From NCBI GenBank assembly GCA_963751775.1, contig CAVVVW010000013.1, forward strand, positions 1-64,000: a DNA stretch of 64,000 bases, given 5' to 3'. Source of the DNA: CADEEN01 sp963751775 (GTDB taxonomy: Bacteria; Pseudomonadota; Gammaproteobacteria; Burkholderiales; Burkholderiaceae_C). Under the pieces are notes generated by a model, which made no database searches, was not told where the DNA came from, and worked only from the letters and a program-made list of their open reading frames with translations. The translations under genes and the position numbers were made by a program. Shown here one piece after another: positions 42,105 through 51,459 of the stretch. The first letter of the stretch is position 1. Each line of letters starts with the position of its first letter.

Positions 42105-42982
42105 CCCTCGCCACCTTCCTGATCCAGTGCCTGAATGCGCTGCAGTACGGGCTGCTGCTGTTTCTCGTCGCCTCGGGCCTGACGCTGATCTTCGGCATCA
42201 TGGGCGTCATCAACCTGGCGCACGGCAGCTTCTACATGATCGGCGCCTACATGGCCTACGCGCTGGCGCCCTTCGTCGGCGCGACGTTCGGTGGTGGCTT
42301 CTTCGCCACGCTGGCGGTCGGCCTGGTGCTCGCGGTCCTGTTCGGCTATCTGCTCGAGTGGGCGTTCTTCAGCTTTCTCTACGAGCGTGAGCACCTGCAG
42401 CAGGTGTTGATGACCTACGGCCTGATCCTCGTATTCGAGGAACTGCGCAGCCTGATCGTCGGCGACGACGTGCACGGTGTTGCGCCGCCACCCTTGCTGG
42501 CCGGCACCTTGCCGCTGGGCGACTTGATGACCTACCCGGTGTATCGGCTCTTCATCTCCGGTGTGTGCCTGGCGCTGGCGCTGGGCATGTACTTCGTGTT
42601 CACGCGCACGCGGCTGGGCATGATGATCCGCGCCGGCAGCACGAACCGCGAGATGGTGCAGTCGCTCGGCATCGACATCAAGTTCCTCTACCGCGTGGTG
42701 TTCGCCGCCGGCGTCGCCATCGCCGTGCTGGCCGGCATGGTCGCCGCGCCGGTGTCGTCGGTCTACCCCGGCATGGGCGGCACGGTGCTGATCATCTGCT
42801 TCGTCGTCGTCGTCATCGGCGGCATCGGCTCGATTCGCGGTGCGCTGCTCGCGTCGCTGCTGATCGGCATCGTCGACACCTTCGGCAAGGTCTTCATGCC
42901 GCAGGCGGCCGGCGTGCTGGTGTACGTGCTGATGGCGCTGATCCTGCTCTGGAAGCCCGACGGCCTGTTCAAGGCCGGATGA
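42101..42982 (+). CDS. livH: LIV-type ABC transporter permease (box-linked cassette 2)
   Basis: The 293-residue LivH-type permease has FLVASGLTLIFGIMGVINLAHGSFYMIGAY, the family signature, and roughly eight hydrophobic segments. The start overlaps the hydrolase stop. Genes of this cassette lie in the benzoate unit, so benzoate or a related aromatic acid is the likely cargo. Confidence 0.9.
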   Translation: MTLATFLIQCLNALQYGLLLFLVASGLTLIFGIMGVINLAHGSFYMIGAYMAYALAPFVGATFGGGFFATLAVGLVLAVLFGYLLEWAFFSFLYEREHLQQVLMTYGLILVFEELRSLIVGDDVHGVAPPPLLAGTLPLGDLMTYPVYRLFISGVCLALALGMYFVFTRTRLGMMIRAGSTNREMVQSLGIDIKFLYRVVFAAGVAIAVLAGMVAAPVSSVYPGMGGTVLIICFVVVVIGGIGSIRGALLASLLIGIVDTFGKVFMPQAAGVLVYVLMALILLWKPDGLFKAG

Positions 42983-42989
42983 CTCTCTG

Positions 42990-43982
42990 ATGGACCGCTC
43001 CAAACTGCTGTTCGTCGCACTGGCCTTCGGCGCGCTCGCGCTGTGGCCGCTGGCGGCCGGCAACTACGGCATCGATCTGGTCACCAAGATCATGATCTAC
43101 GCCGTGTTCGCCCTCAGCCTCGAACTGCTGGTCGGCGGCACCGGCCTGGTCTGCTTCGGCCAGGCGGCGTTCTTCGGCGTCGGGGCCTACGCCACGGTGC
43201 TGCTGTCGCCCGCCGACGCCGCGGCCTCGGTGTTGTGGCTGCTGCCGGCCTGCGTGCTGCTGGCGGCGCTGTATGCGCTGGCGGTGGGCGCACTGTCGGT
43301 GCGCACCCGCGGCGTGTACTTCATCATGGTCACGCTGGCCTTTGCCCAGATGGCCTATTACGTGGTCCACGACACGCCGCTCGGCGGCGGCACCGACGGC
43401 ATCTACCTCAACGCCCGGCCGGTGATCGGCGGCTGGCTCGACCTGGGCAAGCCATTGCCGCTGTACGGCTTCACGCTGGCCTGCCTGGCCGGCGTGTTCG
43501 TCGGCCTGGCGCTGCTGCTGCGCTCGCGCCTGGGCCGCGCGCTGGCCGGCATCCGCGTCAACGAGCAGCGCATGCGCGCGACGGGCTTCTCGACCTACCC
43601 GTACAAGCTGGCGGCGTTCACCGTCTCGGGCGCCATCGCCGGGCTGGCGGGCTTTCTGTTCGCGGTCAAGGACGGCCTGGTCAATCCCGAGTTGATGAGC
43701 TGGCACTTGTCGGGCGCGGTGCTGATCATGATCATCCTCGGCGGCCTCGGCCACCTGCGCGGCGCACTGATCGGCGCCTTCGCCTTCGCGCTGCTGCAGG
43801 AGCTGTTCAAGTCGGAGGCGATCTTCGGCGCGTTCGCCAAACATTGGCTGCTCGGTCTGGGCCTGACCATCATCGCCAGCGTGGCCCTGTTGCCGCGCGG
43901 CCTGGTCGGGGTGCCGGCGCAATTGCGCGAGCGGCTGCTGGGCAGGCGCGGCACATTGCGCGGCACGCGGGGCGGTGCGTGA
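42990..43982 (+). CDS. livM: LIV-type ABC transporter permease (box-linked cassette 2)
   Basis: The 330-residue LivM-type permease contains YAVFALSLELLVGGTGLVCFGQAAFFGVGAY, the family motif near residue 30, followed by further membrane helices. Its stop overlaps the livG ATG (TGATG). Intact. Confidence 0.9.
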   Translation: MDRSKLLFVALAFGALALWPLAAGNYGIDLVTKIMIYAVFALSLELLVGGTGLVCFGQAAFFGVGAYATVLLSPADAAASVLWLLPACVLLAALYALAVGALSVRTRGVYFIMVTLAFAQMAYYVVHDTPLGGGTDGIYLNARPVIGGWLDLGKPLPLYGFTLACLAGVFVGLALLLRSRLGRALAGIRVNEQRMRATGFSTYPYKLAAFTVSGAIAGLAGFLFAVKDGLVNPELMSWHLSGAVLIMIILGGLGHLRGALIGAFAFALLQELFKSEAIFGAFAKHWLLGLGLTIIASVALLPRGLVGVPAQLRERLLGRRGTLRGTRGGA

Positions 43983-44746
43983 TGGCCACGAGCGACGTGT
44001 TGCTGCGCGGGCGCGCCATCACGCGGCGCTGGGGCGGCCTGGTGGCCGTCGATCGCGTGTCGATCGATCTCGAGCGCGGCAGCGTGCACGCGGTCATCGG
44101 CACCAACGGAGCGGGCAAGTCGACGCTGGTCAACATACTTTCGGGCGAGATCGCGGCGTCGGCCGGCCAGGTCGAACTGCTGGGCAAGGACGTAACGGCC
44201 TGGCCGCAACCCCGGCGTGCGCGCGCCGGCCTGGGCCGCAGCTACCAGCGCAGCACCATCTACCCGAGCTTCTCGGTGTTCGAGAACTGCCGCCTCGCCG
44301 CGCAGGCGCGCACGCAAAAGCCCTGGCATTGGTGGCAGGACGCACAACGCTGCAGCGTCAGCACGGCAGCGGCCCAGGCCGCAGCCGAGCGCGCCGGGCT
44401 GGCCGGCCTGCTCGATCGGCCCGCGGGCCTGCTCTCGCACGGCGAGAAGCGCCAGCTCGAGATCGCGATGTGCCTGGCCACCGAGCCCGAGGTCTTGCTG
44501 CTCGACGAACCGCTGGCCGGCATGGGCGCCGAGGAAACCGAACGCATGCTGGCGCTGCTGGCCGACCTGCGATCCGGCCACGCGATCCTGCTCGTCGAGC
44601 ACGACATGGACGCCGTGTTTCGCATCGCCGACCGCATCACCGTGATGGTCAACGGCGCGGTGATCGCATCGGACACGCCCGAAGCGGTGCGCGCCAACCC
44701 CGAAGTGCAGGCCGCCTACCTGGGAGGCGACGACGGTGGCGGCTGA
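43982..44746 (+). CDS. livG: LIV-type ABC transporter ATPase (box-linked cassette 2)
   Basis: The 254-residue LivG ATPase has Walker A GTNGAGKST, the signature region LLSHGEKRQLEIAMCLA (variant LSHGE for LSGGQ) and Walker B VLLLDEPLAGM. It overlaps the GTG start of livF by 11 bp. Intact, unlike its cassette 1 counterpart. Confidence 0.91.
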   Translation: MATSDVLLRGRAITRRWGGLVAVDRVSIDLERGSVHAVIGTNGAGKSTLVNILSGEIAASAGQVELLGKDVTAWPQPRRARAGLGRSYQRSTIYPSFSVFENCRLAAQARTQKPWHWWQDAQRCSVSTAAAQAAAERAGLAGLLDRPAGLLSHGEKRQLEIAMCLATEPEVLLLDEPLAGMGAEETERMLALLADLRSGHAILLVEHDMDAVFRIADRITVMVNGAVIASDTPEAVRANPEVQAAYLGGDDGGG

Positions 44747-45449
44747 CCTGATCCTCGACGCCCGCGCGATCCACGCCTGGTACGGCGCCAGCCATGTGCT
44801 GCGCGGCGTCGACTTGACGATCCATCGCGGCCAGACCGTCGGCCTGCTCGGCCGCAACGGCATGGGCAAGAGCACGCTGATCCGCACCTTGCTGGGCCAT
44901 GTGACGCAGCGTGAAGGCAGCATCCAACTGTTCGGCCAAGACATGTCGCGGGCGCGCCCGCACCAGGTGGCGAGGCTGGGCGTGGCCTACGTGCCCGAGG
45001 GCCGCGGCGTGTTTCCCAACCTGTCGGTGCGCGAGAACCTGGTGATGGCGGCGCGCCGCGGCCGCGATGGCCGCAACGACTGGACCACAGCCCGCGTGCT
45101 CGAAACCTTTCCGCGCCTGCAGGAACGACTGACCCACCTCGGGGCGCAACTGTCGGGCGGCGAGCAGCAGATGCTGTCGATCGGCCGCGCCCTGATGACG
45201 CACCCGGAATTGATCATCCTCGACGAAGCCACCGAGGGCCTGGCGCCGCAGATCGTGGCCGACATCTGGCGCGTCATCGGCACCATCCGCGCCAGCGGCA
45301 TCGCCACGTTGATCGTCGACCGCGACTACCGCAAGGTGCTGGCGCAGAGCGACCAGGCCATGGTGCTGCAAAAGGGCAGCGTCGTGCTGTCCGGTCCGGC
45401 GCAGGAACTGCGCGAGAGCGACCGACTGGCCTCCTTCCTCGGCGTGTGA
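44736..45449 (+). CDS. livF: LIV-type ABC transporter ATPase (box-linked cassette 2)
   Basis: The 237-residue LivF ATPase has Walker A GRNGMGKST, Q-loop YVPEGRGVFPNLSV, signature LSGGEQQML and Walker B LIILDEATEGLAP, where alanine replaces the proline of DEP. GTG 44736 starts inside livG. No periplasmic binding-protein gene belongs to this cassette; repeat copy 2 follows its stop. Confidence 0.9.
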   Translation: MAADLILDARAIHAWYGASHVLRGVDLTIHRGQTVGLLGRNGMGKSTLIRTLLGHVTQREGSIQLFGQDMSRARPHQVARLGVAYVPEGRGVFPNLSVRENLVMAARRGRDGRNDWTTARVLETFPRLQERLTHLGAQLSGGEQQMLSIGRALMTHPELIILDEATEGLAPQIVADIWRVIGTIRASGIATLIVDRDYRKVLAQSDQAMVLQKGSVVLSGPAQELRESDRLASFLGV

Positions 45450-45534
45450 TACGGGGTCGGTCGCTTGCCGTTCGACGGCATGCGAATGGCGAATTGGCGG
45501 ACTTTGCCGGTGCACGCTCTCTACTTCGACCTGC

Positions 45535-46058
45535 GCATCGCGGCAGGCGGCACCCGGCAGGGGCTCATGGTGGGGCGGTCGACGCTTCGCGCCGACTTCG
45601 CTGCGGTGCTCGGCCTGGGGTCGCGCCGCACAACTCGCTACGTTCGCTGCGCTCACTGCGCTCGGACAGGTGCGGCGAGTCAGCCCACGAAGCGCGCTGC
45701 GCGCGCCGACCCCAGTCCTGCGCTCCTCGCCGCCCCACAAATCGCCCCTGCCGGGTACCGCCTGCCGCGAAGTCCACCTGGGGTGGTGCTCGCACCGCAC
45801 ACCACCGCTTGGCTCCGCAAAGGCGCGCCCGGGCAGGTGGCAGCGCGCCTGCGGGGCGCCGGGAGCACAGGCCTTGTGGCCCGCGCGCGCAGCGCGCTTC
45901 GTAATCTGACTTGTCGCACCCTGTCTGAGCGTAGCGAACGCAGTGAGCGCAGCGAGTTGTGCGACGGGCCACAAGGCCGAGCACCGCAGGGCAGTCGGTG
46001 CGCAGCACCGACCGCCTCGCCGAAGCGCTGCCGCCTGCCCGGGTGCGACTTTGCCGCG
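45535..46058 (+). repeat. Structured ~520-bp inverted-repeat element, copy 2 (between livF and lysR)
   Basis: This has the same architecture and orientation as copy 1. The left arm starts CGGCAGGCGGCACCCGGCAG at 45541, the variable loop lies near 45774-45815, and the right arm ends TTTGCCGCG at 46058. Here the element lies between convergent genes (livF rightward, LysR leftward). The right-arm hairpin is GTCGGTGCGCAGCACCGAC, whereas copy 1 has GTCGGCGCAAAGCGCCGAC at the same place. The flanks, 85 bp after livF and 60 bp before the LysR stop, hold nothing I recognise. Confidence 0.85.
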
Positions 46059-46118
46059 ACCGATGATCGCCAGAACTGGCAGCCGCAATCGCCCCCCATT
46101 TCGTCGCCTGCAAACCGC

Positions 46119-47099
46119 TCAACTCACACGACGCGCAGCACCTCCGCACCAACGTGCCGTCCAGCGTCGGGTGAATTGCCTCTGCTCACGCGCAAACAAC
46201 TCCCGCACGCGCGTGCGCAGCCAGGCATGCGCTGCGTCGTTGGTTGCACTCTGATGCCAGACCATGCGCACGGCGTAGCGCGGGCCATGGCCCGGCAACT
46301 CCCATACCCGCACCGGCCAGCGCACCGCGAGCGAGTCGGCGAACATCTTCGGCACGATGGCCAGCAGGTCGGTGCAGGTCACCAGGTCCGGCAGCGCAGC
46401 GTAGTGGCGCACGCGAACGACGGCGCGGTCGTTGAGCCCGAGCCGGGTCAGCATCTGCTCGACGCTGCCATGGAAGGTGGCCGTCGGTGCCGCGACGGCC
46501 AGCGCAGCGCGTGACAGCTGCTGCGTCGTCAATGACTTGCCGGCGCGGCCGACGGCGGGCCGCCAGTGGCTGCCGGTGATGGCCACGAACTGCTCGTGGA
46601 AAAGCGCCTCGCTGGCGATGCCGGCGTGCTCGGGTTGCAGGATGCCGATCGCCAGATCGATGTCGCGCGCTTCGAGCGCGGCGCTCAGGCGCGCGGACTC
46701 GACCGCCACGTTCGACACCTGGCTCGCCGGCGACTCAGTGCGCATGGACTGCGCCAGCGGAGTCAGGAACATCATCTCGCCCAGGTCCGACAGCGACAGC
46801 CGCCAGTGCACCTGCGCGCTGGCTGGATCGAAGCTCTCGCCGCGGCACAGTTGGGCCTCGAGGGCGTGCAGGTAGGTTGCCACTGCTGGCGCGATGCGCT
46901 GTGCGAGGCGCGTCGGGTGCAGCCCGCTGGGCGAGCGCACGAACAAATCGTCGTCGAAGAAGCGCCGCAGCCGTGCCAGCGCGTTGCTGGTCGCCGGTTG
47001 CGACAGCGCGAGTTGCCGCCCGGCCTCGGTCACCGAACCACAGCGGTGGACGGCGCAGAGCACGCGCAGCAGGTTGAGGTCGAGTTGGCGGAAGTTCAT
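46119..47099 (-). CDS. LysR-family transcriptional regulator
   Basis: The 326-residue protein starts NFRQLDLNLLRVLCAVHRCGSVTEAGRQLALSQPATSNALARLR, the NodD/PcaQ-like class of LysR helix-turn-helix. The C-terminal effector domain follows from about residue 90. It is divergent from the phenylglyoxylate dehydrogenase operon across about 90 bp, so it is the likely regulator of that operon. The inducer, perhaps phenylglyoxylate or phenylacetate, is inferred from position. Confidence 0.88.
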   Translation of the reverse strand: MNFRQLDLNLLRVLCAVHRCGSVTEAGRQLALSQPATSNALARLRRFFDDDLFVRSPSGLHPTRLAQRIAPAVATYLHALEAQLCRGESFDPASAQVHWRLSLSDLGEMMFLTPLAQSMRTESPASQVSNVAVESARLSAALEARDIDLAIGILQPEHAGIASEALFHEQFVAITGSHWRPAVGRAGKSLTTQQLSRAALAVAAPTATFHGSVEQMLTRLGLNDRAVVRVRHYAALPDLVTCTDLLAIVPKMFADSLAVRWPVRVWELPGHGPRYAVRMVWHQSATNDAAHAWLRTRVRELFAREQRQFTRRWTARWCGGAARRVS

Positions 47100-47115
47100 C
47101 TGTATCTGATCTCGT

Positions 47116-47150
47116 GAATGCTCCGGATTCTGACAATCAATTCGACGAAT
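47116..47150. promoter_or_regulatory. Two GAAT/ATTC dyads between lysR and padE
   Basis: GAAT-N7-ATTC (47116-47130) fits the spacing of a LysR recognition dyad, and ATTCGACGAAT (47140-47150) is a perfect odd-centred palindrome. A weak promoter for padE, TTCGAC and TAGATT with an 18-bp spacer, overlaps the second dyad. The arrangement suits a LysR activator or repressor site. It is an inference from symmetry. Confidence 0.4.
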
Positions 47151-47189
47151 GCCAAGCCGGGGACTAGATTGCAGTCAAGGAGGTTCGGC

Positions 47190-47747
47190 GTGCTGCAATT
47201 CATCATCCAGGGCCGCGGCGGCCAAGGGGCGCAAACGGCAGGCAACCTGCTGGCGAGCGCCTTCTTCGCCGAGGGGCGCCAGGTGCAGTGTTTCGCCAGC
47301 TACGGTGGTGCGCGACGCGGCACGCCCGTCAGCTCCTACCTGCGCGTCGACGATCGGCCCGTGCGTCTGCGTTGCGACATCGAACGTGCCGACGCGATCC
47401 TGTGCTTCGACGCCAGCCTGCTCGAAGGCCGGCTGCTGGCCACCGCGCATGGCAGCACCCTGATCGTCGTCAATTCGGCGCAGAGCGGCGAACACTTCGC
47501 CCGCCTGCTGCCCGGCTATCGCGTGATCCCCGTCGACGGCCTGGCCATCGCCCGCCGCAACGGCCTCGGGCGCATCGTCAATTCGGCCCTGCTGGGCGCG
47601 TTCGCGCGCGCCGTTTCGGCGCCGACGCTCGATGCGTTGGCGCGCACGCTGGGCGAGCAGGTGCCCAAGCTGCGTGCCGAGAACATCGCCGCATGCACCG
47701 AAGGTTACCGCGCAGCCGATGCGCAATTGTCCGCGGCCACGACATGA
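47190..47747 (+). CDS. padE: Phenylglyoxylate dehydrogenase gamma subunit
   Basis: The 185-residue gamma domain of 2-oxoacid:acceptor oxidoreductases contains IIQGRGGQGAQTAGNLLASAFF, typical of PadE/PorG. GTG 47190 is selected by a perfect Shine-Dalgarno (AAGGAGG, 47178-47184) 5 bp upstream. With PadG, PadI and the PadH-type protein it converts phenylglyoxylate, CoA and NAD to benzoyl-CoA, carbon dioxide and NADH. Overlaps the next gene (ATGA). Confidence 0.85.
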   Translation: MLQFIIQGRGGQGAQTAGNLLASAFFAEGRQVQCFASYGGARRGTPVSSYLRVDDRPVRLRCDIERADAILCFDASLLEGRLLATAHGSTLIVVNSAQSGEHFARLLPGYRVIPVDGLAIARRNGLGRIVNSALLGAFARAVSAPTLDALARTLGEQVPKLRAENIAACTEGYRAADAQLSAATT

Positions 47748-49398
47748 ATGCACCCCTGCCGATCCCCGCATCTGGACCACCGGCAGCACGGCGTCGATCA
47801 AGACCGGCACCTGGCGCGCGGCGCTGGCGCGGCACATCCAGGCGCCCTCGCCCTGCCACGCGGCATGCCCGGTCGGCGGCGAGATTGCCGAATGGATCGG
47901 CCACGCGCGCGCACGCAACTTCCGCGCCGCGTGGGAGACGCTGACGCGCCACAACCCGTTCCCCGCGATCGCCGGGCGCATCTGCCACCACCCGTGCGAG
48001 AGCGCGTGCAACCGCGGCGGCTTCGACGAGGCGCTGGCGATCTGCAAGCTCGAACGCTTCATCGGCGACCAGGCGCTCGAACAGGGTTGGTCGTACGCCG
48101 CCCCCGACCGGCAGCGCAGCGAGCGCATCGCCGTCGTCGGCGGCGGGCCCTCGGGCCTGTCTGCCGCGTTCCAGTTGCGCCGCCGCGGCTACCGCGTCAC
48201 GCTCGTCGAGGCGCAAGCCGAACTCGGCGGCCTGATGCGCTACGGCATTCCGCCCTACCGGCTGGCGCGCGACGTGCTCGACGGCGAGATCGATCGCATC
48301 CTGGCGCTCGGCATCGACGTGCGCTGCGGCCAGGCCTTGGCGAGCGCCGAGGACTTCGCCCGGCTGCGCGCCGAGCACGACGCCGTCTACCTGGCGCTCG
48401 GCGCCCAGCAACCCAAGCGCCTGCCCCAACTCGACTACCAACGGCACTGGGTTCTCGACGGCGCCGACTACCTCGCGCGCTGCAGCCTTGGCCGCGCGCC
48501 GCCGATGGGCCGGCACGTCGTCGTCATCGGCGGCGGCAGTGCGGCGCTGGACGCCGCGCGCAGTGCGCGACGCGCCGGCCACGAGGTGACGATCCTGGCG
48601 CTGGAAGCCGAAGAGCACATGCCGGCGCAGCCCGAGGAGGTGATCGAGGCGCGCGAAGAAGGCATCACGCTGCTCAACTCGACGATGCTGCGCGGCGGCA
48701 GCGAAACCGACGACGGCGCCTGCGTGCACCTGGACTGCGTGCGCGTGCAGTTCGAGCCCGGTGCGCAGCGCGGCCAGTTCAAGGTGACGCCGATCGCCGG
48801 CAGTGAATTCGCCCTGATGGCCGACGCCATCATCAGCTCGATCGGCCAGGACCCCGAGCTGGCGCCGTTCGCCGCGCTCGAAGTCCGCGATGCCCTGCTC
48901 AAGATCGATCGCTTCGGCGCCACCAGCGCGAGCAGGCGTGTGGGCCGGCGGCGATCTGGCGAGCATGGCGCGCTTCGTCACCGAGGCCATCGGCATGGGC
49001 GAGCGGGCCGCGCTGGCCATCGATCGCCGCTTCGCCGGCAACGATGCGCACGCCAGCGGCCGAGGAAGCGCGTGGTCGCACTGGACGACATCAACCTGCA
49101 CTACCACCCGAAGGCCGTGCGCCCCGCCGAGCGACGCCTGCCGGCCGCCGCGCGGCAGGCGCACAGCGGCGAAGTGCAGCTCGGATTGGCCATCGAACAG
49201 GCGCTGGCCGAGGCCGCGCGCTGCTTTTCCTGCGGCACCTGCACCCACTGCGACAACTGCATCACCTACTGCCCCGACGTCGCCGTACAGCATGCCGGCG
49301 CGGGCTACACGGTGCTGACCGACTATTGCAAAGGCTGCGGCCTGTGCGTCAAGGAATGCCCGACCGGATCCATGAAGATGCAGGAGGAACTGCGGTGA
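47744..49398 (+). CDS. padH: Phenylglyoxylate dehydrogenase epsilon-delta fusion: NAD(P)/FAD oxidoreductase plus 2[4Fe-4S] ferredoxin, frame breaks
   Basis: This is a glutamate-synthase-small-subunit-like electron-transfer protein. An N-terminal Fe-S part (PCHAACPVGGEIAEWIG, then ICHHPCESACNRG) precedes an FAD motif (IAVVGGGPSGLSAAFQL) and an NAD motif (VVVIGGGSAALDAARSA). A two-cluster ferredoxin ends the protein: CFSCGTCTHCDNCITYCP and CKGCGLCVKECP. In Azoarcus evansii the flavoprotein (PadH) and the ferredoxin (PadF) are separate; here they form one chain. Breaks lie near 47763, 48930 and 49060. Start ATG 47744 overlaps padE. Confidence 0.8.
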
Positions 49399-50553
49399 AC
49401 GCTGGCACGGCAAGTGTGTTGTTGACCGGCAACCACGCCGTGGCCTGGGCCGCGCGGCTGGCCCGGCCCCAGGTCGTGCCGGTGTACCCGATCACGCCGC
49501 AGACACCGGTGCTGGAAAAGCTCACCGAATTCCAGGCCGAAGGCAGCTTCCCGGCCGAGATCATCACCCCCGAGTCCGAACACTCGGTGATGTCGGCGTG
49601 CATCCCGGCCTCGCTGGCCGGCGTGCGCGTGTTCACCGCCACCGCCTCGCAGGGCCTGCTGCTGATGCACGAACTGCTGCATTACGCGGCCGGCGCGCGG
49701 GCACCGATCGTGATGGCCAACGTCAACCGCACCGTGGCTTCGCCGTGGGCCTTCTGGCCCGACCAGACCGACAGCCTGGCGCAGCGCGACACGGGCTGGA
49801 TCCAGTTCTACGTCGAGAGCGCGCAGGAGGCGCTGGACACGGTGATCCAGGCCTTTCGCGTGGCCGAGCAGGTGCTGCTGCCGGTGCTGGTCAACCTCGA
49901 CGCCTTCTACGTCTCGCATTCGCTCGAACCGGTGAGCGTGCCCGAGCAGGCCCTGGTCGACGCCTACCTGCCGCCGTTCGCACCGGTGCACAGGCTCGAC
50001 ACCCAAGCCCCCTCGTCGTGGGGCAACGTGGTGACGCAGGACATGTTCTACCGCCACCGCCAGGACGTCGAAGCGGCGATGGGCCGCGTGCCGGAACTGG
50101 CCGCCGAGGCCGATCGCGCCTGGGCCGAGCGCACCGGCCGCAGCCACGGCGTGGTCGAGCGCTATCGCTGCGACGGCGCCCGCACGGTGATCGTCAGCAT
50201 GGGCAGCATGTGCGGCACGGCGCGTGAAGCGGTCGACGCGATGCGCGACCAGGGCCTGGCCGTCGGTCTGCTCAAGCTCAGGCTGTTCCGGCCGCTGCCG
50301 GTGCAGGCGCTGCGCGCCGCGCTCGCCGGCACGGCCGACGTCGTGGTGCTGGACCGCAACCACTCGCCGGGCTGCGGCGGCGTGTTGCACCAGGAACTGC
50401 GCGCCGCGCTCTATGGCATGACCGGTGCGCCGCGCGTGCACGGCTTCCTGGCAGGCGTCGGCGGCGTGAATGTCTCGCCGGAGCGCATCGCCGCGTTCGT
50501 GCAGCAGGCGCAGCAGGGCCAGCGCAATGCCCGAATCGGTCTGGGTCAGGTAG
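49395..50553 (+). CDS. padG: Phenylglyoxylate dehydrogenase alpha subunit, frame break at extreme C-terminus
   Basis: The alpha subunit of the 2-oxoacid oxidoreductase, about 385 residues, opens TGNHAVAWAARLARPQVVPVYPITPQTPVLE. The segment PESEHSVMSACIPASLAGVRVFTATASQGLLLMHE carries the conserved pyrimidine-site glutamate region. GTG 49395 overlaps the previous stop. One extra G near 50527 delays the stop; removing it ends the protein at NPESVWVR, TAG 50551-50553, 6 bp before padI. Without that correction the frame would run far into padI. Confidence 0.86.
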
Positions 50554-50559
50554 AACCGC

Positions 50560-51459
50560 ATGCAAACCATCACCATCGCCCAGGACCAAGGCGCCGAGCC
50601 GCTGCTCTGCTCGGGCCACGCGGCCTGCCCCGGCTGCATCGAGCCGCTGACGGCGCGGCATATCCTGGGCGTGCTCGGGCCCGACACGATGGCCGTGATC
50701 CCGCCGTCGTGCATGGCCATCATCGCCGGGCCGCAACCGTTCAGCTCGCTGCGCATACCGGTCTACCAGCCCACGCTCGAGGCCAGCGCCGCGGCCGCCT
50801 CGGGGCTGCGCCGGGCGCTCGACGCGCAGGGCCGGCACGAGACCCAGGTCATCGTCCTGGCCGGCGACGGCGGCACCTACGACATCGGCTTCCAGTGCCT
50901 GTCGTCGGCGGCCGAGCGCAACGAGAACATGATCTACTTCTGCCTCGACAACGAGGGCTACATGAACACCGGGGCGCAGAAGTCGTCGTCGACCCCGCAC
51001 TTCGCGCGCACCGGCTCGACGCCCGCCGGCAAGACCTCGCGCAAGAAGAACCTGACCGAAATCATGGCCGCGCATGGCGTGCCCTACGTCGCCACCGCCA
51101 GCGTCGGCCACCTCGACGACCTGCTGCGCAAGGTGCAAAAGGCCAAGGCGCTGCGCGGCATGCGCATCATCACGCTGCTGATTCCCTGCCTGGACGGCTG
51201 GGGCCTGGCCGACGACGGCGGCCTGACCGCCGCGCGCTATGCCGTCGAGTGCGGCGCGTTCCCGCTCTACGAGATCGAAGACGGGCAGCGCTACACCCTC
51301 AACGTCGACCGGCGCACGCGGCCGGTGGCCGATTACCTGGCGCTGCAGCGGCGCTACCGGCACCTGCCGGCCGCCGATGCCATGACCCTGCAGGCCGAGA
51401 TCGACAGCGGCTGGACACGCCTGCAGCAGCGCGTGGCCGCCAGCACGGCAGCGGCCTGA
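50560..51459 (+). CDS. padI: Phenylglyoxylate dehydrogenase beta subunit (TPP-binding)
   Basis: The 299-residue beta subunit carries the thiamine diphosphate site: LAGDGGTYDIGFQCLSSAAERNENMIYFCLDNEGYMNTG, with the GDG...N pattern. A [4Fe-4S]-type cysteine set CSGHAACPGC lies near residue 17, with another cysteine at PPSCMA. It decarboxylates phenylglyoxylate on TPP. Convergent with the Rrf2 gene, whose stop directly abuts this one. Confidence 0.9.
   Translation: MQTITIAQDQGAEPLLCSGHAACPGCIEPLTARHILGVLGPDTMAVIPPSCMAIIAGPQPFSSLRIPVYQPTLEASAAAASGLRRALDAQGRHETQVIVLAGDGGTYDIGFQCLSSAAERNENMIYFCLDNEGYMNTGAQKSSSTPHFARTGSTPAGKTSRKKNLTEIMAAHGVPYVATASVGHLDDLLRKVQKAKALRGMRIITLLIPCLDGWGLADDGGLTAARYAVECGAFPLYEIEDGQRYTLNVDRRTRPVADYLALQRRYRHLPAADAMTLQAEIDSGWTRLQQRVAASTAAA

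Noticed and set aside
45535..46058. Insertion sequence or MITE with target duplication
   Set aside because: No transposase, no flanking direct repeat that I can see, and outer ends not identical between copies beyond a few bases.
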